Of a stretch of DNA of 64,000 nucleotides, positions 16,592 to 23,976 are shown piece by piece. This DNA is from Armatimonadota bacterium. Its GTDB lineage: Bacteria; Armatimonadota; Fimbriimonadia; Fimbriimonadales; Fimbriimonadaceae. The DNA lies in the NCBI GenBank assembly GCA_037138755.1, contig JBAXHT010000002.1, forward strand, positions 1-64,000, in the 5' to 3' direction. Below the pieces are notes generated by a model. That model was not told the origin of the DNA and searched no databases. It worked only from the letters and a program-made list of their open reading frames with translations. Within the stretch, counting starts at the first letter, position 1. Every line of letters begins with the position of its first letter. The translations under genes and the position numbers were made by a program.

Positions 16592-16608
16592 GCAGGCGTC
16601 TCGCCTGC
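16592..16608. repeat. REP-like palindrome with GGCGTCTCGCC core
   Basis: GCAGGCGTCTCGCCTGC shares the core GGCGTCTCGCC with the 54-bp elements at 6841 and 50906 but has different flanks, so it may be a shorter member of the same family. Confidence 0.6.
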
Positions 16609-16740
16609 TACGCGAGCGAAGCGAGGCGTGACTACGACCAAAAGACGACTGAAAGCGAAAGCGCGGCTTGCCCCTCGCACTCCAAAAAAACAACCCCCTT
16701 AACCCCAAATCCCCACAGAACCGACTAAAATACCGATACC

Positions 16741-19266
16741 GTGCTCGCAAAGCCGCAACATCTGCCTCCGTCGGAAACCGTCGAGTACGAACACCCGGCC
16801 GAGCCGCGCATGAGCGCGTACGACCCCGAAAAGGCTGCAAGCACCTTCAGCATGAAGCCCGCCCGGTGGATATGGCTCCCAAGCAACCGAACCCTCGCCA
16901 ACACTCTCGTCTACTTCCGCAAAGAGTTCGACCTGGACGAGATTCCCAAGGAGTCCAAAGGCTGGATCTGCGCCGATAGCCGGTACGTCCTTTACATCAA
17001 CGGTCAGCGCGTCCAGTTCGGCCCCGCCCCCTTTGACCCCCGCCACCCCGAAGCCGACCCCATCGACCTCGCGCCCTACCTCGTCAAGGGCCGAAACTGC
17101 ATCGGCGTCCACGTCCTCTTCTACGGCCACGGCGACGGAACCTGGCCCACCGGTAAACCCGGCCTCATCCTCCGCGCCCAAGCCGGACGCGAGGTGATCG
17201 CCACCGACCAAACCTGGTCCTGCTCGGTTGACCGCGCCATCAAGCCCGGCGGCCACAAACGCTGGTTCCTCCGCGCCCTCCAAGAAACCGACGACGCCCG
17301 CCTCTGGCCCCAAGGCTGGTGCTTCGCGGACTACAAAGAGGACCTCTACTGGTACAAAGCCATGGAGCTCGACGCCTCCCCCGAGCAGTCCCCCGCCATG
17401 GCCGGCTACAGCAACTACCTCGAAGACACCTACTTCGAGGACACCTGGCGCTCTAGCCTGACACCGCGCTCGATCCCGATGATGAGCGAGGTTTACGTTC
17501 AAGCACGGAAAGTCTACGAGGGCCGGGTCCATTGGAAAGGCAACCCGAACGACTACTGGGACTTCGGTGCCGATGTCATCCACAGAATCACGTCCGTGGA
17601 ACAAGCCGACCTGACTAAGCCCTATTCTGTCGTGATGCGCTTCGAACTCCCGGAGTGCATGGTCGGCTGGCCGTCGGTCGAGCTGGAAGCCGACGCGGGA
17701 GTTATCGTAGAAGTCAGCGTCCAAGAATCCGTTCCCGAAACGGCCACCTGGCAAAACCCCAAGTTCCACGGCTACTGCCGGCACATCAGCTTGAAGGGCG
17801 ACTACGGCTTCACATCCTACGACTACGAAACCGGTCGGTACATCCAACTCCACATCGATGTCCCGCGAGGGGCAAAATTCGTCATCAAGCGAGTCGGAAT
17901 GCGCCGACGACGGCTGATTACTGACTACGAGAACAGCACCGTCACGTCCGACGGCGCGCTCAACTTGGTCCTCACCGCCGCCCACAACACCCTCGTCAAC
18001 TCCTGCCAAGACATCGCCGTAGACGGCATGGCCCGCGAGCGCCAGCAATACAGCGGCGACGGGGGGCACCAGCTCCACGCCGCCCGCCAGGCCCACGGCC
18101 TCGCCTCCATCTCCAGCCGCTTCCTTCGCACTTTCGCGCACGGGCAAACCCTGAGCGGAGTCTGGTTCGACTCCTGGCCCGGATACGACCGCTACGCCAG
18201 GGTCGGCCAACGCCAAATCGGTGCCACTAACTGGGGTCCGCTTGTTGACCACAGCATCGGCTTCGTTTGCGACCACGTCCACCACTGGCTCCAAACTGGC
18301 GACCGCAAGCCGTACGAGGAGAACAAACCGAAGATCCTCAAATTCCTCGGCTACCTCGACACCATCCGCGACGACCACGGCATGCTCCGCGTCCAAGCCC
18401 TCGGCAACGAAGCCGTCTGGATCGACCACGAAGCCTACAAAACTCAAGAGCAAAAGCAGCTCGCCTACAACCTGTACGAGGCGTACATGCACTGCCTCCT
18501 CGCCATGATCGACGGCCTCGAACCTCGCATCGACCCGTTTCTGGACGCCAACGTCGGTCGCTACTGCCGCGAAGGCAACCTCGTTAACAATCCCCTCGCC
18601 AAAACCGGCTACCAAATCGACGACCGCGCCCTCGCCCATTTCATCTGGCTGAACGCGCACACGAACTGGAACCACGTCCACCTTCAAGCCGCCATCAACG
18701 CCCTCGTCAACCAGAAATGCACCCACAGCTACCCCGCCAACTCCGTCTGGCGGCACTGGGCGTACGCCCAAGTCGGCCGAGTCGACCTCATCCTCGACGA
18801 GCTCCGCACCAAGTGGCGCAAGATGAACAGCATCGACGAATGCAACACCCTCTCCGAGTTCTGGACCGCCCGGCCCAACACCGACGACCTCTACAGCCAC
18901 TGCGCCGTCTCGCCGACCATCATGATGCACCAGGCCGTCCTCGGCCTTGGCAACTTCCGCAACGGCCAGCTCCGACTCCGACCCCAACTCGCCGACCTCC
19001 CCAAGTTCGCCATCAAGAGCGACACACCGAAAGGCGTCATCGAGTTCGGAGCCGAACGAGCTGGCGATACGCATCTGTGCCATCTCAACAAACCCAAAGG
19101 GTTGGAGCTCATCCTTTGCTCCCCCATCCCAATCGATCATCCAGAGCTCGATTTTGACTTCGAGTCAGACTTCAAAACTGAGTTCCGCTACGACCTCACC
19201 GGAATCGACACCCTCGAAAACTTCCAGATCGATCCGTACCCGCAAAGCCAACTCATTCTCGACTGA
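16741..19266 (+). CDS. GH78-family alpha-L-rhamnosidase-like protein
   Basis: This 841-residue protein has an N-terminal beta-sandwich like the alpha-L-rhamnosidase N domain (about 35-200), a second beta domain, and an (alpha/alpha)6 barrel. The barrel contains the GH78 signature with D428, E433 and D440 (VDGMARERQQYSGDG), matching the catalytic triad region of characterised rhamnosidases. GH78 enzymes cleave terminal L-rhamnose from plant glycosides and pectin fragments. No signal peptide is evident. The GTG at 16741 follows a TAAAAT hexamer by 9 bases; ATG 16810 (MSAYDPEK) is an alternative start. Confidence 0.85.
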   Translation: MLAKPQHLPPSETVEYEHPAEPRMSAYDPEKAASTFSMKPARWIWLPSNRTLANTLVYFRKEFDLDEIPKESKGWICADSRYVLYINGQRVQFGPAPFDPRHPEADPIDLAPYLVKGRNCIGVHVLFYGHGDGTWPTGKPGLILRAQAGREVIATDQTWSCSVDRAIKPGGHKRWFLRALQETDDARLWPQGWCFADYKEDLYWYKAMELDASPEQSPAMAGYSNYLEDTYFEDTWRSSLTPRSIPMMSEVYVQARKVYEGRVHWKGNPNDYWDFGADVIHRITSVEQADLTKPYSVVMRFELPECMVGWPSVELEADAGVIVEVSVQESVPETATWQNPKFHGYCRHISLKGDYGFTSYDYETGRYIQLHIDVPRGAKFVIKRVGMRRRRLITDYENSTVTSDGALNLVLTAAHNTLVNSCQDIAVDGMARERQQYSGDGGHQLHAARQAHGLASISSRFLRTFAHGQTLSGVWFDSWPGYDRYARVGQRQIGATNWGPLVDHSIGFVCDHVHHWLQTGDRKPYEENKPKILKFLGYLDTIRDDHGMLRVQALGNEAVWIDHEAYKTQEQKQLAYNLYEAYMHCLLAMIDGLEPRIDPFLDANVGRYCREGNLVNNPLAKTGYQIDDRALAHFIWLNAHTNWNHVHLQAAINALVNQKCTHSYPANSVWRHWAYAQVGRVDLILDELRTKWRKMNSIDECNTLSEFWTARPNTDDLYSHCAVSPTIMMHQAVLGLGNFRNGQLRLRPQLADLPKFAIKSDTPKGVIEFGAERAGDTHLCHLNKPKGLELILCSPIPIDHPELDFDFESDFKTEFRYDLTGIDTLENFQIDPYPQSQLILD

Positions 19267-19272
19267 CTATCC

Positions 19273-19278
19273 CATAAT
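19273..19278 (+). promoter_or_regulatory. -10-like CATAAT of the DUF1289 gene
   Basis: CATAAT is separated by 7 bases from the ATG at 19286, so transcription would begin at or next to the start codon. There is no room for a ribosome binding site downstream of the expected start. Confidence 0.55.
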
Positions 19279-19285
19279 AGAGGTC

Positions 19286-19501
19286 ATGGACGCGCAGCCC
19301 CAACTTCCCTGCCCGTCTCCATGCGTGCGCCATTGCGGGATTGACGAATCTTTGCACTGCTCCGGTTGCATGCGAACTGGGCGAGAGGTTGGAGCTTGGC
19401 TCACGATGAGCGACGCGGAAAAGTGGAATTTGCTCGAAGAGCTTGGGAAAAGAAAATTGCCCTCCGGAGAGGGCAATAAGGGCAAGCTTAGTTCGCGCTA
19501 A
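19286..19501 (+). CDS. DUF1289 family small cysteine protein
   Basis: This 71-residue protein has PCPSPCVRHCGIDESLHCSG with a further Cys, then GAWLTMSDAEKW. This is the DUF1289 pattern (SPC...C..C.GC.RT..E...W..MS..E), found in short proteins sometimes described as Fe-S-binding. Its function is not established. The start at 19286 is chosen because upstream frame lies within the rhamnosidase gene and a -10-like hexamer sits directly before it. The last 14 bases overlap the convergent gene on the other strand. Confidence 0.8.
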   Translation: MDAQPQLPCPSPCVRHCGIDESLHCSGCMRTGREVGAWLTMSDAEKWNLLEELGKRKLPSGEGNKGKLSSR

Positions 19502-20525
19502 CGCTCGACTTTACGCGGAACATGAAGTCCCGATTCAGCTTGACACCAAACTTCATTTGTGATGTGGTCAGAACATCCGTCGGCTTCTTCTCGTTCGGGT
19601 TCAGTTGTCCGAGCAAGTAGCCAAGGGCACCACCAAGAAGGGCGTTATTCACGACGTTTCCCCTAGAGACCAGTGAGACCAATATCCCGCCAGCGACGCC
19701 ATAACCTACCAGTTTCAGATCGTCTTCTTTCGACGATGACCTTGCAACAATTCGGCCCGTGGCAGGATCAATATCCACCTTTTCCAATCCTGAGAGGGAG
19801 CCGTATATTCGATACGACTGACCGTCAGGGAGGCGGACCCAATCAAAACTCAGTCCAAGCACACCAGGGTTAGAGCCTTCCTTTGGCTTAGCTAAATCAA
19901 CATGCCCTTCGATGACTGTGCCCATGGGAAGGCCCTGATAGCTTTCCTCTCCTTGGGTATCCAATGTAGCTTTGAATGGATCGCCGACTCGCGAAGCTTG
20001 GGATCCCAGAATCTGATCAAGACGAAACGGAACGACTGTGCCTGTGGTCAAAGTAATCGTCTTGAAACCAGGAATGTCCATTAGAGAGCCGAGCTTGGTT
20101 TTTGTTAGAATCTCAACGCTTTGAGTCGCCTCAACCCAATCGACTTCGGCCTTCATGGCTTCGCTAATGAATCTGAGCGGAACCATCGTGCTTCCGTCTT
20201 TTGTGTAAGGAGCGACTTCGATCGCTAAGTCTGAGCCATTGATCGCCGCAACCTTTGACCCAAGAGTCAAGCGAATGTTGTCGCCACCGCTTTGGGCCGT
20301 AACAGTATGCGAAATCGCATCGTACTCGACGCTGGCATTCATCTTTTCGAAAACACCTCGCAGGGGCACCATCACTCGATTGTTAATCATCATGGGCTGG
20401 GCATCTGGAAAGTTTACTGCGGCACCGTCTACTCTAGCTCGGATACCTCCTTGCCCAAAGGAGGCTAGGCCAGAAGCCACTAAGGTGACTAAAAGGGTTG
20501 GGGTTGTGTATCGCAAAGTCTTCAC
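19488..20525 (-). CDS. Copper amine oxidase N-terminal-type stalk domain protein
   Basis: This 345-residue secreted protein has a signal peptide (about 1-25) and two repeats of the stalk-domain motif, MVPLRGVFEKMNASVEYD near 52 and MVPLRFISEAMKAEVDW near 115, as in Cu_amine_oxidN1 domains. This domain occurs in many non-enzymatic surface proteins; no oxidase domain is present. The C-terminal half is beta-rich with a Gly-rich hydrophobic segment (about 285-315) that may insert into or cross a membrane. It starts at GTG 20525. Confidence 0.78.
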   Translation of the reverse strand: MKTLRYTTPTLLVTLVASGLASFGQGGIRARVDGAAVNFPDAQPMMINNRVMVPLRGVFEKMNASVEYDAISHTVTAQSGGDNIRLTLGSKVAAINGSDLAIEVAPYTKDGSTMVPLRFISEAMKAEVDWVEATQSVEILTKTKLGSLMDIPGFKTITLTTGTVVPFRLDQILGSQASRVGDPFKATLDTQGEESYQGLPMGTVIEGHVDLAKPKEGSNPGVLGLSFDWVRLPDGQSYRIYGSLSGLEKVDIDPATGRIVARSSSKEDDLKLVGYGVAGGILVSLVSRGNVVNNALLGGALGYLLGQLNPNEKKPTDVLTTSQMKFGVKLNRDFMFRVKSSVSAN

Positions 20526-20642
20526 TTTTCTAGACTACTTGACGTCCTACCAAGTAGAACAGTCTGCTCTTTCTTGTCGTTTATAACACGGACAGATAAG
20601 AAGCTACTTCGCTCTGAAAGCAAATTTCGGGAAACTACTGGA

Positions 20643-20792
20643 GTGCGAACAATCATTCTGATATTGCTACTTTTATGGGTCATAGGAGCCGTCAGCTCAA
20701 ATACCGTTGGTGGCGCTCTGCACCTACTTCTGCTGATTGCCCTCGTGCTCTTGATCTTTGATTTACTCGGCCGTCGAAGGACATCGATTTGA
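20643..20792 (+). CDS. Lmo0937-type small membrane protein
   Basis: The 49-residue reading starts at GTG 20643 and consists of two hydrophobic segments around VIGAVSSNTVGGALH and a basic end (GRRRTSI). This matches the small lmo0937/DUF5670 family, which is stress-associated in several bacteria but has no known biochemical role. A longer frame from 20574 adds 23 polar residues that the family lacks. The exact start is uncertain. Confidence 0.65.
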   Translation: MRTIILILLLLWVIGAVSSNTVGGALHLLLLIALVLLIFDLLGRRRTSI

Positions 20793-20801
20793 TTCAAAAC
20801 A

Positions 20802-20834
20802 AATAGCTTAGTATCTTATGGATACTAAGCTATT
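20802..20834. terminator. Bidirectional terminator-like hairpin
   Basis: AATAGCTTAGTATC (20802-20815) and GATACTAAGCTATT (20821-20834) form a perfect 14-bp stem with a 5-base loop. It sits between the converging ends of the lmo0937-type gene and the Met/His-rich protein gene. There is no strong U tract, so the terminator role is inferred from position. Confidence 0.6.
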
Positions 20835-20860
20835 AGCGACTTTGTAATGATCTTCCTCGA

Positions 20861-21274
20861 CTACTGAGAAGCCATGGGAGAATCCATCATTGGGCAGCTC
20901 ATACGTCCGCTCTTGCTATGCATCATCATGTGCATGTGCATTTTTCTGTCCATTCGCATCTGCATGCCACGGTTAGATGTTCGCTGGGCGACTAGCTCAG
21001 TGATAACGGCGGCAGTTGCGTTCGCCTTGGCTTCACCTGTGGATTCATTCATTGTGGTGACCAAAAGATCCACCTTGCGATCCATCGCCAACTGTGTATC
21101 TGCCATCCCTGCCATATCCGACATCATTTGTCGGCACGACTCTGGCGACATATTTGATTTCTCTTGAACAAGAGAATCGGGGAAGTAATTCGAAGGGATT
21201 TTTTCTTGGGCGAAAGCCATGTAGGCGCCGCCAACTGTGAGAGCGGCAAATGCCGCAAGGGTTAGTTTTTTCAT
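20861..21274 (-). CDS. Exported Met/His-rich protein
   Basis: This 137-residue protein has a signal peptide ending near AFAQ (about 23). The last 40 residues are dominated by Met, His, Arg and Lys (MQMRMDRKMHMHMMMH), with SCPMMDSPM at the end. Such Met/His clusters commonly bind Cu(I) or other soft metals in the periplasm, though no specific family could be assigned. It follows the Cys-rich four-helix gene by 8 bases and is likely cotranscribed, which fits a role in metal handling. Confidence 0.7.
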   Translation of the reverse strand: MKKLTLAAFAALTVGGAYMAFAQEKIPSNYFPDSLVQEKSNMSPESCRQMMSDMAGMADTQLAMDRKVDLLVTTMNESTGEAKANATAAVITELVAQRTSNRGMQMRMDRKMHMHMMMHSKSGRMSCPMMDSPMASQ

Positions 21275-21282
21275 TAGTCTCT

Positions 21283-21624
21283 TTACTTCGGTTGAACCGA
21301 AGACAACTTGGAAGCATTGCTACATGCCGCGCTGGCAGTGCGGCATGCGTCCGCGCACTTCATACGGATCGTGGACATCGGGCCACCATGCTCGCACTCG
21401 GCGAGGCACGCGTCGCAGGCTGCTTTGAATCGGTTGGAGTTGGCCCGTGGATTCTTAACGAGCTGTTGGCGCAGTTCCCGGCTCTCACCGGCGCATTCGG
21501 TAGCTCTCTTTGCGACCTTCTCCTGACCGCTAGCTGCCGCGCTTTCAGTTGCGCATGCGATGCATGCTGCCTCGCAAGCAGCTGCAGCGGAAAGTAGAGT
21601 TGTTATTTCCTTTGGTTGTGTCAT
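21283..21624 (-). CDS. Cys-rich four-helix-bundle protein (copper storage-like)
   Basis: This 113-residue protein has ten Cys residues (17, 21, 24, 44, 70, 73, 77, 90, 94, 101) in CxxxC and CxxC spacings on helical sequence, as in four-helix-bundle copper-binding proteins of the Csp/DUF326 type. Those line the bundle with thiolates and store Cu(I). There is no signal peptide, so it resembles cytosolic Csp3-type proteins. It lies directly upstream of the Met/His-rich exported protein in the same orientation. Confidence 0.82.
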   Translation of the reverse strand: MTQPKEITTLLSAAAACEAACIACATESAAASGQEKVAKRATECAGESRELRQQLVKNPRANSNRFKAACDACLAECEHGGPMSTIRMKCADACRTASAACSNASKLSSVQPK

Positions 21625-21725
21625 GTTGTTCCTTTGTGTAAAGCATCGGAATGCTTGTTCTTGTCGTGTCAGAATTCTGTTAGAAGTCGTTTGGATCAGT
21701 CATCGCTGCGTCCAATCTCGTTCTC

Positions 21726-22136
21726 TTACTTCGATTGAACTTCTAACCGATTGTCGATCGTTTGCTTTGCGTCGTTTTCCTTTAAGATGCGCGCAGTAAT
21801 TTCTGAGGCTAATAGTTTCATCTCCTCAGATGTCACATGTCCAACAAGAGTGACGTTCGAAGACGTCGTATCAACGTTTATCGAGTTGCCATCTGCGTTG
21901 AGACGCTTGTCACCTGAAATGGCGAGTTTAATCTTTGGAGTTAGTACGGCTGCAATTCCCATTTGCTGCCCAGAGTTACTGGCATCGTTAGCCATGTTGC
22001 TCGCTCCGCTCGCTATATCTTGCCTAGCTTTCTCGTTGTCTTTCTTGATTCCCTCGGCGGTGTTCCCACATCCGATCAGTGATCCCAACAAGATGCTTGT
22101 CAAAAGGAGCGTCGTTTTCTTAATGAAGTTTTTCAA
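21726..22136 (-). CDS. BON-domain lipoprotein
   Basis: This 136-residue protein has a lipoprotein signal with lipobox SLIGC (C23), a helical linker, and a BON domain (about 68-134) including NVTLVGHVTS, a typical GxVxS turn. BON domains bind phospholipid membranes, as in OsmY, and help protect the envelope from stress. It overlaps the upstream small membrane protein by 4 bases and precedes the Cys-rich gene by about 100 bases. Confidence 0.85.
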   Translation of the reverse strand: MKNFIKKTTLLLTSILLGSLIGCGNTAEGIKKDNEKARQDIASGASNMANDASNSGQQMGIAAVLTPKIKLAISGDKRLNADGNSINVDTTSSNVTLVGHVTSEEMKLLASEITARILKENDAKQTIDNRLEVQSK

Positions 22137-22345
22137 TAGGTTCCTGTTGGATCACTGCAATCCATCGACTCGGCCAATGCGGAATCCAGCTTCGTGTCAA
22201 CTCTGCTCCTTTCCACATTTCTAGCAACAGTATTTCGATAGATATTTGCAATAACGACCGCTATCATCACTAAGGAAATTCCTACCGCAAATTGAATAGC
22301 TCCAATTCTTGGATCAAATGATGAGTCCGGCTGTTCGCTTTCCAC
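22133..22345 (-). CDS. Small single-pass membrane protein
   Basis: This 70-residue protein starts at GTG 22345. It has a membrane helix (about 15-35) and a basic, then acidic, C-terminus. No family was recognised. It is the first gene of a run leading to the BON lipoprotein, the Cys-rich bundle protein and the Met/His-rich protein. The ATGA overlap (22133-22136) couples it to the BON gene. Confidence 0.6.
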   Translation of the reverse strand: MESEQPDSSFDPRIGAIQFAVGISLVMIAVVIANIYRNTVARNVERSRVDTKLDSALAESMDCSDPTGTY

Positions 22346-22393
22346 TACTCAATATGGCTTTTATCTAACTGTGACGCAAGCCTGCTCTAGTAC

Positions 22394-22413
22394 TGTCAGT
22401 AATCTCACTGACA
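22394..22413. promoter_or_regulatory. Inverted-repeat operator candidate
   Basis: TGTCAGT (22394-22400) and ACTGACA (22407-22413) form a perfect 7-bp inverted repeat spaced by 6 bases, and GGTCAGTG recurs near 22424-22431. It sits in the 170-base gap between the divergent stress-like operon (22345) and the PEP-CTERM gene (22516), suggesting a repressor or activator site. Confidence 0.4.
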
Positions 22414-22515
22414 CTCACCTGCCGGTCAGTGCAAGCGGCGACTGGTCTCCCAGAGAACACAACCTCAATACTATTTCTAGTTCGGCTCAACTAGGGTCGG
22501 AAAGGATTGGAGAAA

Positions 22516-23148
22516 ATGACTACACACTTTTCATCTCGAACAACACTTGTATTTGGGCTAGCACTGCTTGCTGGAATCGCTTCTGCTGGCGAAGTCACCC
22601 TTGTGGGATCAACGCTAGGAAGCTTTAACGGCAATCCGTTCACCCCAACTGGATCGCTCTTGGGTCTAAGCTACTCAAACTCAACCTTCAACAACACAAC
22701 CACCGGAAACATGCTGGATCTCGGCGGAAACCCGAGTCCAGGCTCCAACTTCAACAACTTAGGTTCTTTTGCACTGGACAATGTGGATCACAACTACAAT
22801 GGGAATACGTTCCAGGTTAAAGTCACCTTCACAGCGCCGTTCACCATATCTGGTGGAAGTACGACCACGTTCAATGACATCATCACGGGCACGGTGACAA
22901 ACGGCAACGGGGGCGTTTTTATCGACTTTGATAACACTCCACAAACCTTCAACTATCTAAATGGATCAGAGAGTGGTTCGTTCACAATGGCTATAAATGA
23001 CTTGTCAATTGCTCCGAACCAGTTAGGTTCGGTCACTGCCCACGTCACCGGATTTTCTCAGCCAGTTCCAGAGCCAGTATCGATTACGGGAATCCTATGC
23101 GGTGCGATTGGTCTGATCAGACGTAAGCGAATGACGAAAGTCGCCTAA
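22516..23148 (+). CDS. PEP-CTERM secreted protein
   Basis: This 210-residue protein has a signal peptide (about 1-25, ending ASAG), an Asn/Thr/Gly-rich beta-type body, and a C-terminal tail VPEPVSITGILCGAIGLI followed by RRKR. That is the PEP-CTERM sorting signal recognised by exosortases. The start at 22516 is preceded by GGAG at 22509-22512; an upstream TTG at 22507 is less likely. No enzymatic motif is visible, so a structural or matrix role is inferred. Confidence 0.83.
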   Translation: MTTHFSSRTTLVFGLALLAGIASAGEVTLVGSTLGSFNGNPFTPTGSLLGLSYSNSTFNNTTTGNMLDLGGNPSPGSNFNNLGSFALDNVDHNYNGNTFQVKVTFTAPFTISGGSTTTFNDIITGTVTNGNGGVFIDFDNTPQTFNYLNGSESGSFTMAINDLSIAPNQLGSVTAHVTGFSQPVPEPVSITGILCGAIGLIRRKRMTKVA

Positions 23149-23154
23149 CCGGTT

Positions 23155-23207
23155 TAGCCTGGTCAAGGGGTCACCGAGCTTTCCTTCGGACCCCAACCGC
23201 CAGGCTA
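23155..23207 (+). terminator. Hairpin after the PEP-CTERM gene
   Basis: TAGCCTGG (23155-23162) pairs with CCAGGCTA (23200-23207), and GGGGTC pairs with GACCCC inside it, giving a long interrupted stem directly after the stop codon. The downstream bases are only moderately T-rich. Confidence 0.6.
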
Positions 23208-23232
23208 TTTAGTTGGTCATAATCATTCTTGA

Positions 23233-23976
23233 ATGACCATCGCGCTTTGCCAGATACCGATGGATCTGACCATAAGCGGAAATACCCGCCACATCACCGA
23301 AGCGATAGCTACCTCCGGTGCCGACTTGGCAATATTCCCCGAGTGCGCGCTGACGGGCTACAACTACGTAATGGGCGGAGACATTTCGCGGCCGAACCTC
23401 ACCACAGCGTTCTCCGCGATCAAAGATGCCTGCCAGCAATCCAGCACCGCCGCTATTCTCGGCGCGCCATGGTTCGCTCGCGACGACCATGAAAAGCCCT
23501 GGAACGCCGCCGTCGTGATCGACCGGCAAGGAGAAATCGTCTCCGTTCAGCCCAAGATCGTCTTCACGGACGACGAGATTCGTAACGACATCTTCCTGCC
23601 CGCCGACGTCGAAACCCGGACCGCATTTCGCCTTAACGGCAAAACCTGCGCGATTCTGATCTGTTCCGAGTTCGCCGGAGTCGTTGGAAGCTACACCAGC
23701 AGCCACTGCTACCGACTTCTCGAAGGACTGAATACCAAACTCGACATCGTATTCGTGATCGGAGTCATGGATATGAGCCCGAATTCAAAGGGCAGCCCGC
23801 TCTCGCAAGAAGCGGCTCGGTACTTTGATGCCGACTTCGTGATCGTCAACACTGCCGAATGGGGCTTTGGAACCCCGAGCGGCAACCTCGGGGGAAGCAA
23901 GGTTGTTTCAAGGAGTGGCGAATTGCTTGTTCAAGCCCCATTTGATCAGACGGCAATTACGCTGATCACTCTTTAG
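23233..23976 (+). CDS. Carbon-nitrogen hydrolase (nitrilase superfamily)
   Basis: This 247-residue protein has the Glu-Lys-Cys catalytic triad of the family: E37 in FPECALTGY, K108 in QPKIVFTDDE and C144 in ILICSE. Members hydrolyse amides or nitriles, or transfer acyl groups; the substrate cannot be read from sequence. It is not an Lnt homologue, as it has no membrane region. CATAAT at 23218-23223 lies 9 bases before the ATG. Its 3' end overlaps the convergent next gene by 11 bases. Confidence 0.85.
   Translation: MTIALCQIPMDLTISGNTRHITEAIATSGADLAIFPECALTGYNYVMGGDISRPNLTTAFSAIKDACQQSSTAAILGAPWFARDDHEKPWNAAVVIDRQGEIVSVQPKIVFTDDEIRNDIFLPADVETRTAFRLNGKTCAILICSEFAGVVGSYTSSHCYRLLEGLNTKLDIVFVIGVMDMSPNSKGSPLSQEAARYFDADFVIVNTAEWGFGTPSGNLGGSKVVSRSGELLVQAPFDQTAITLITL

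Noticed and set aside
16699-19140. 813-residue minus-strand frame opposite the rhamnosidase
   Set aside because: Long antisense frame produced by the C-ending codon bias of the plus-strand gene, which has the GH78 catalytic motif; no promoter or conserved domain on the minus strand.
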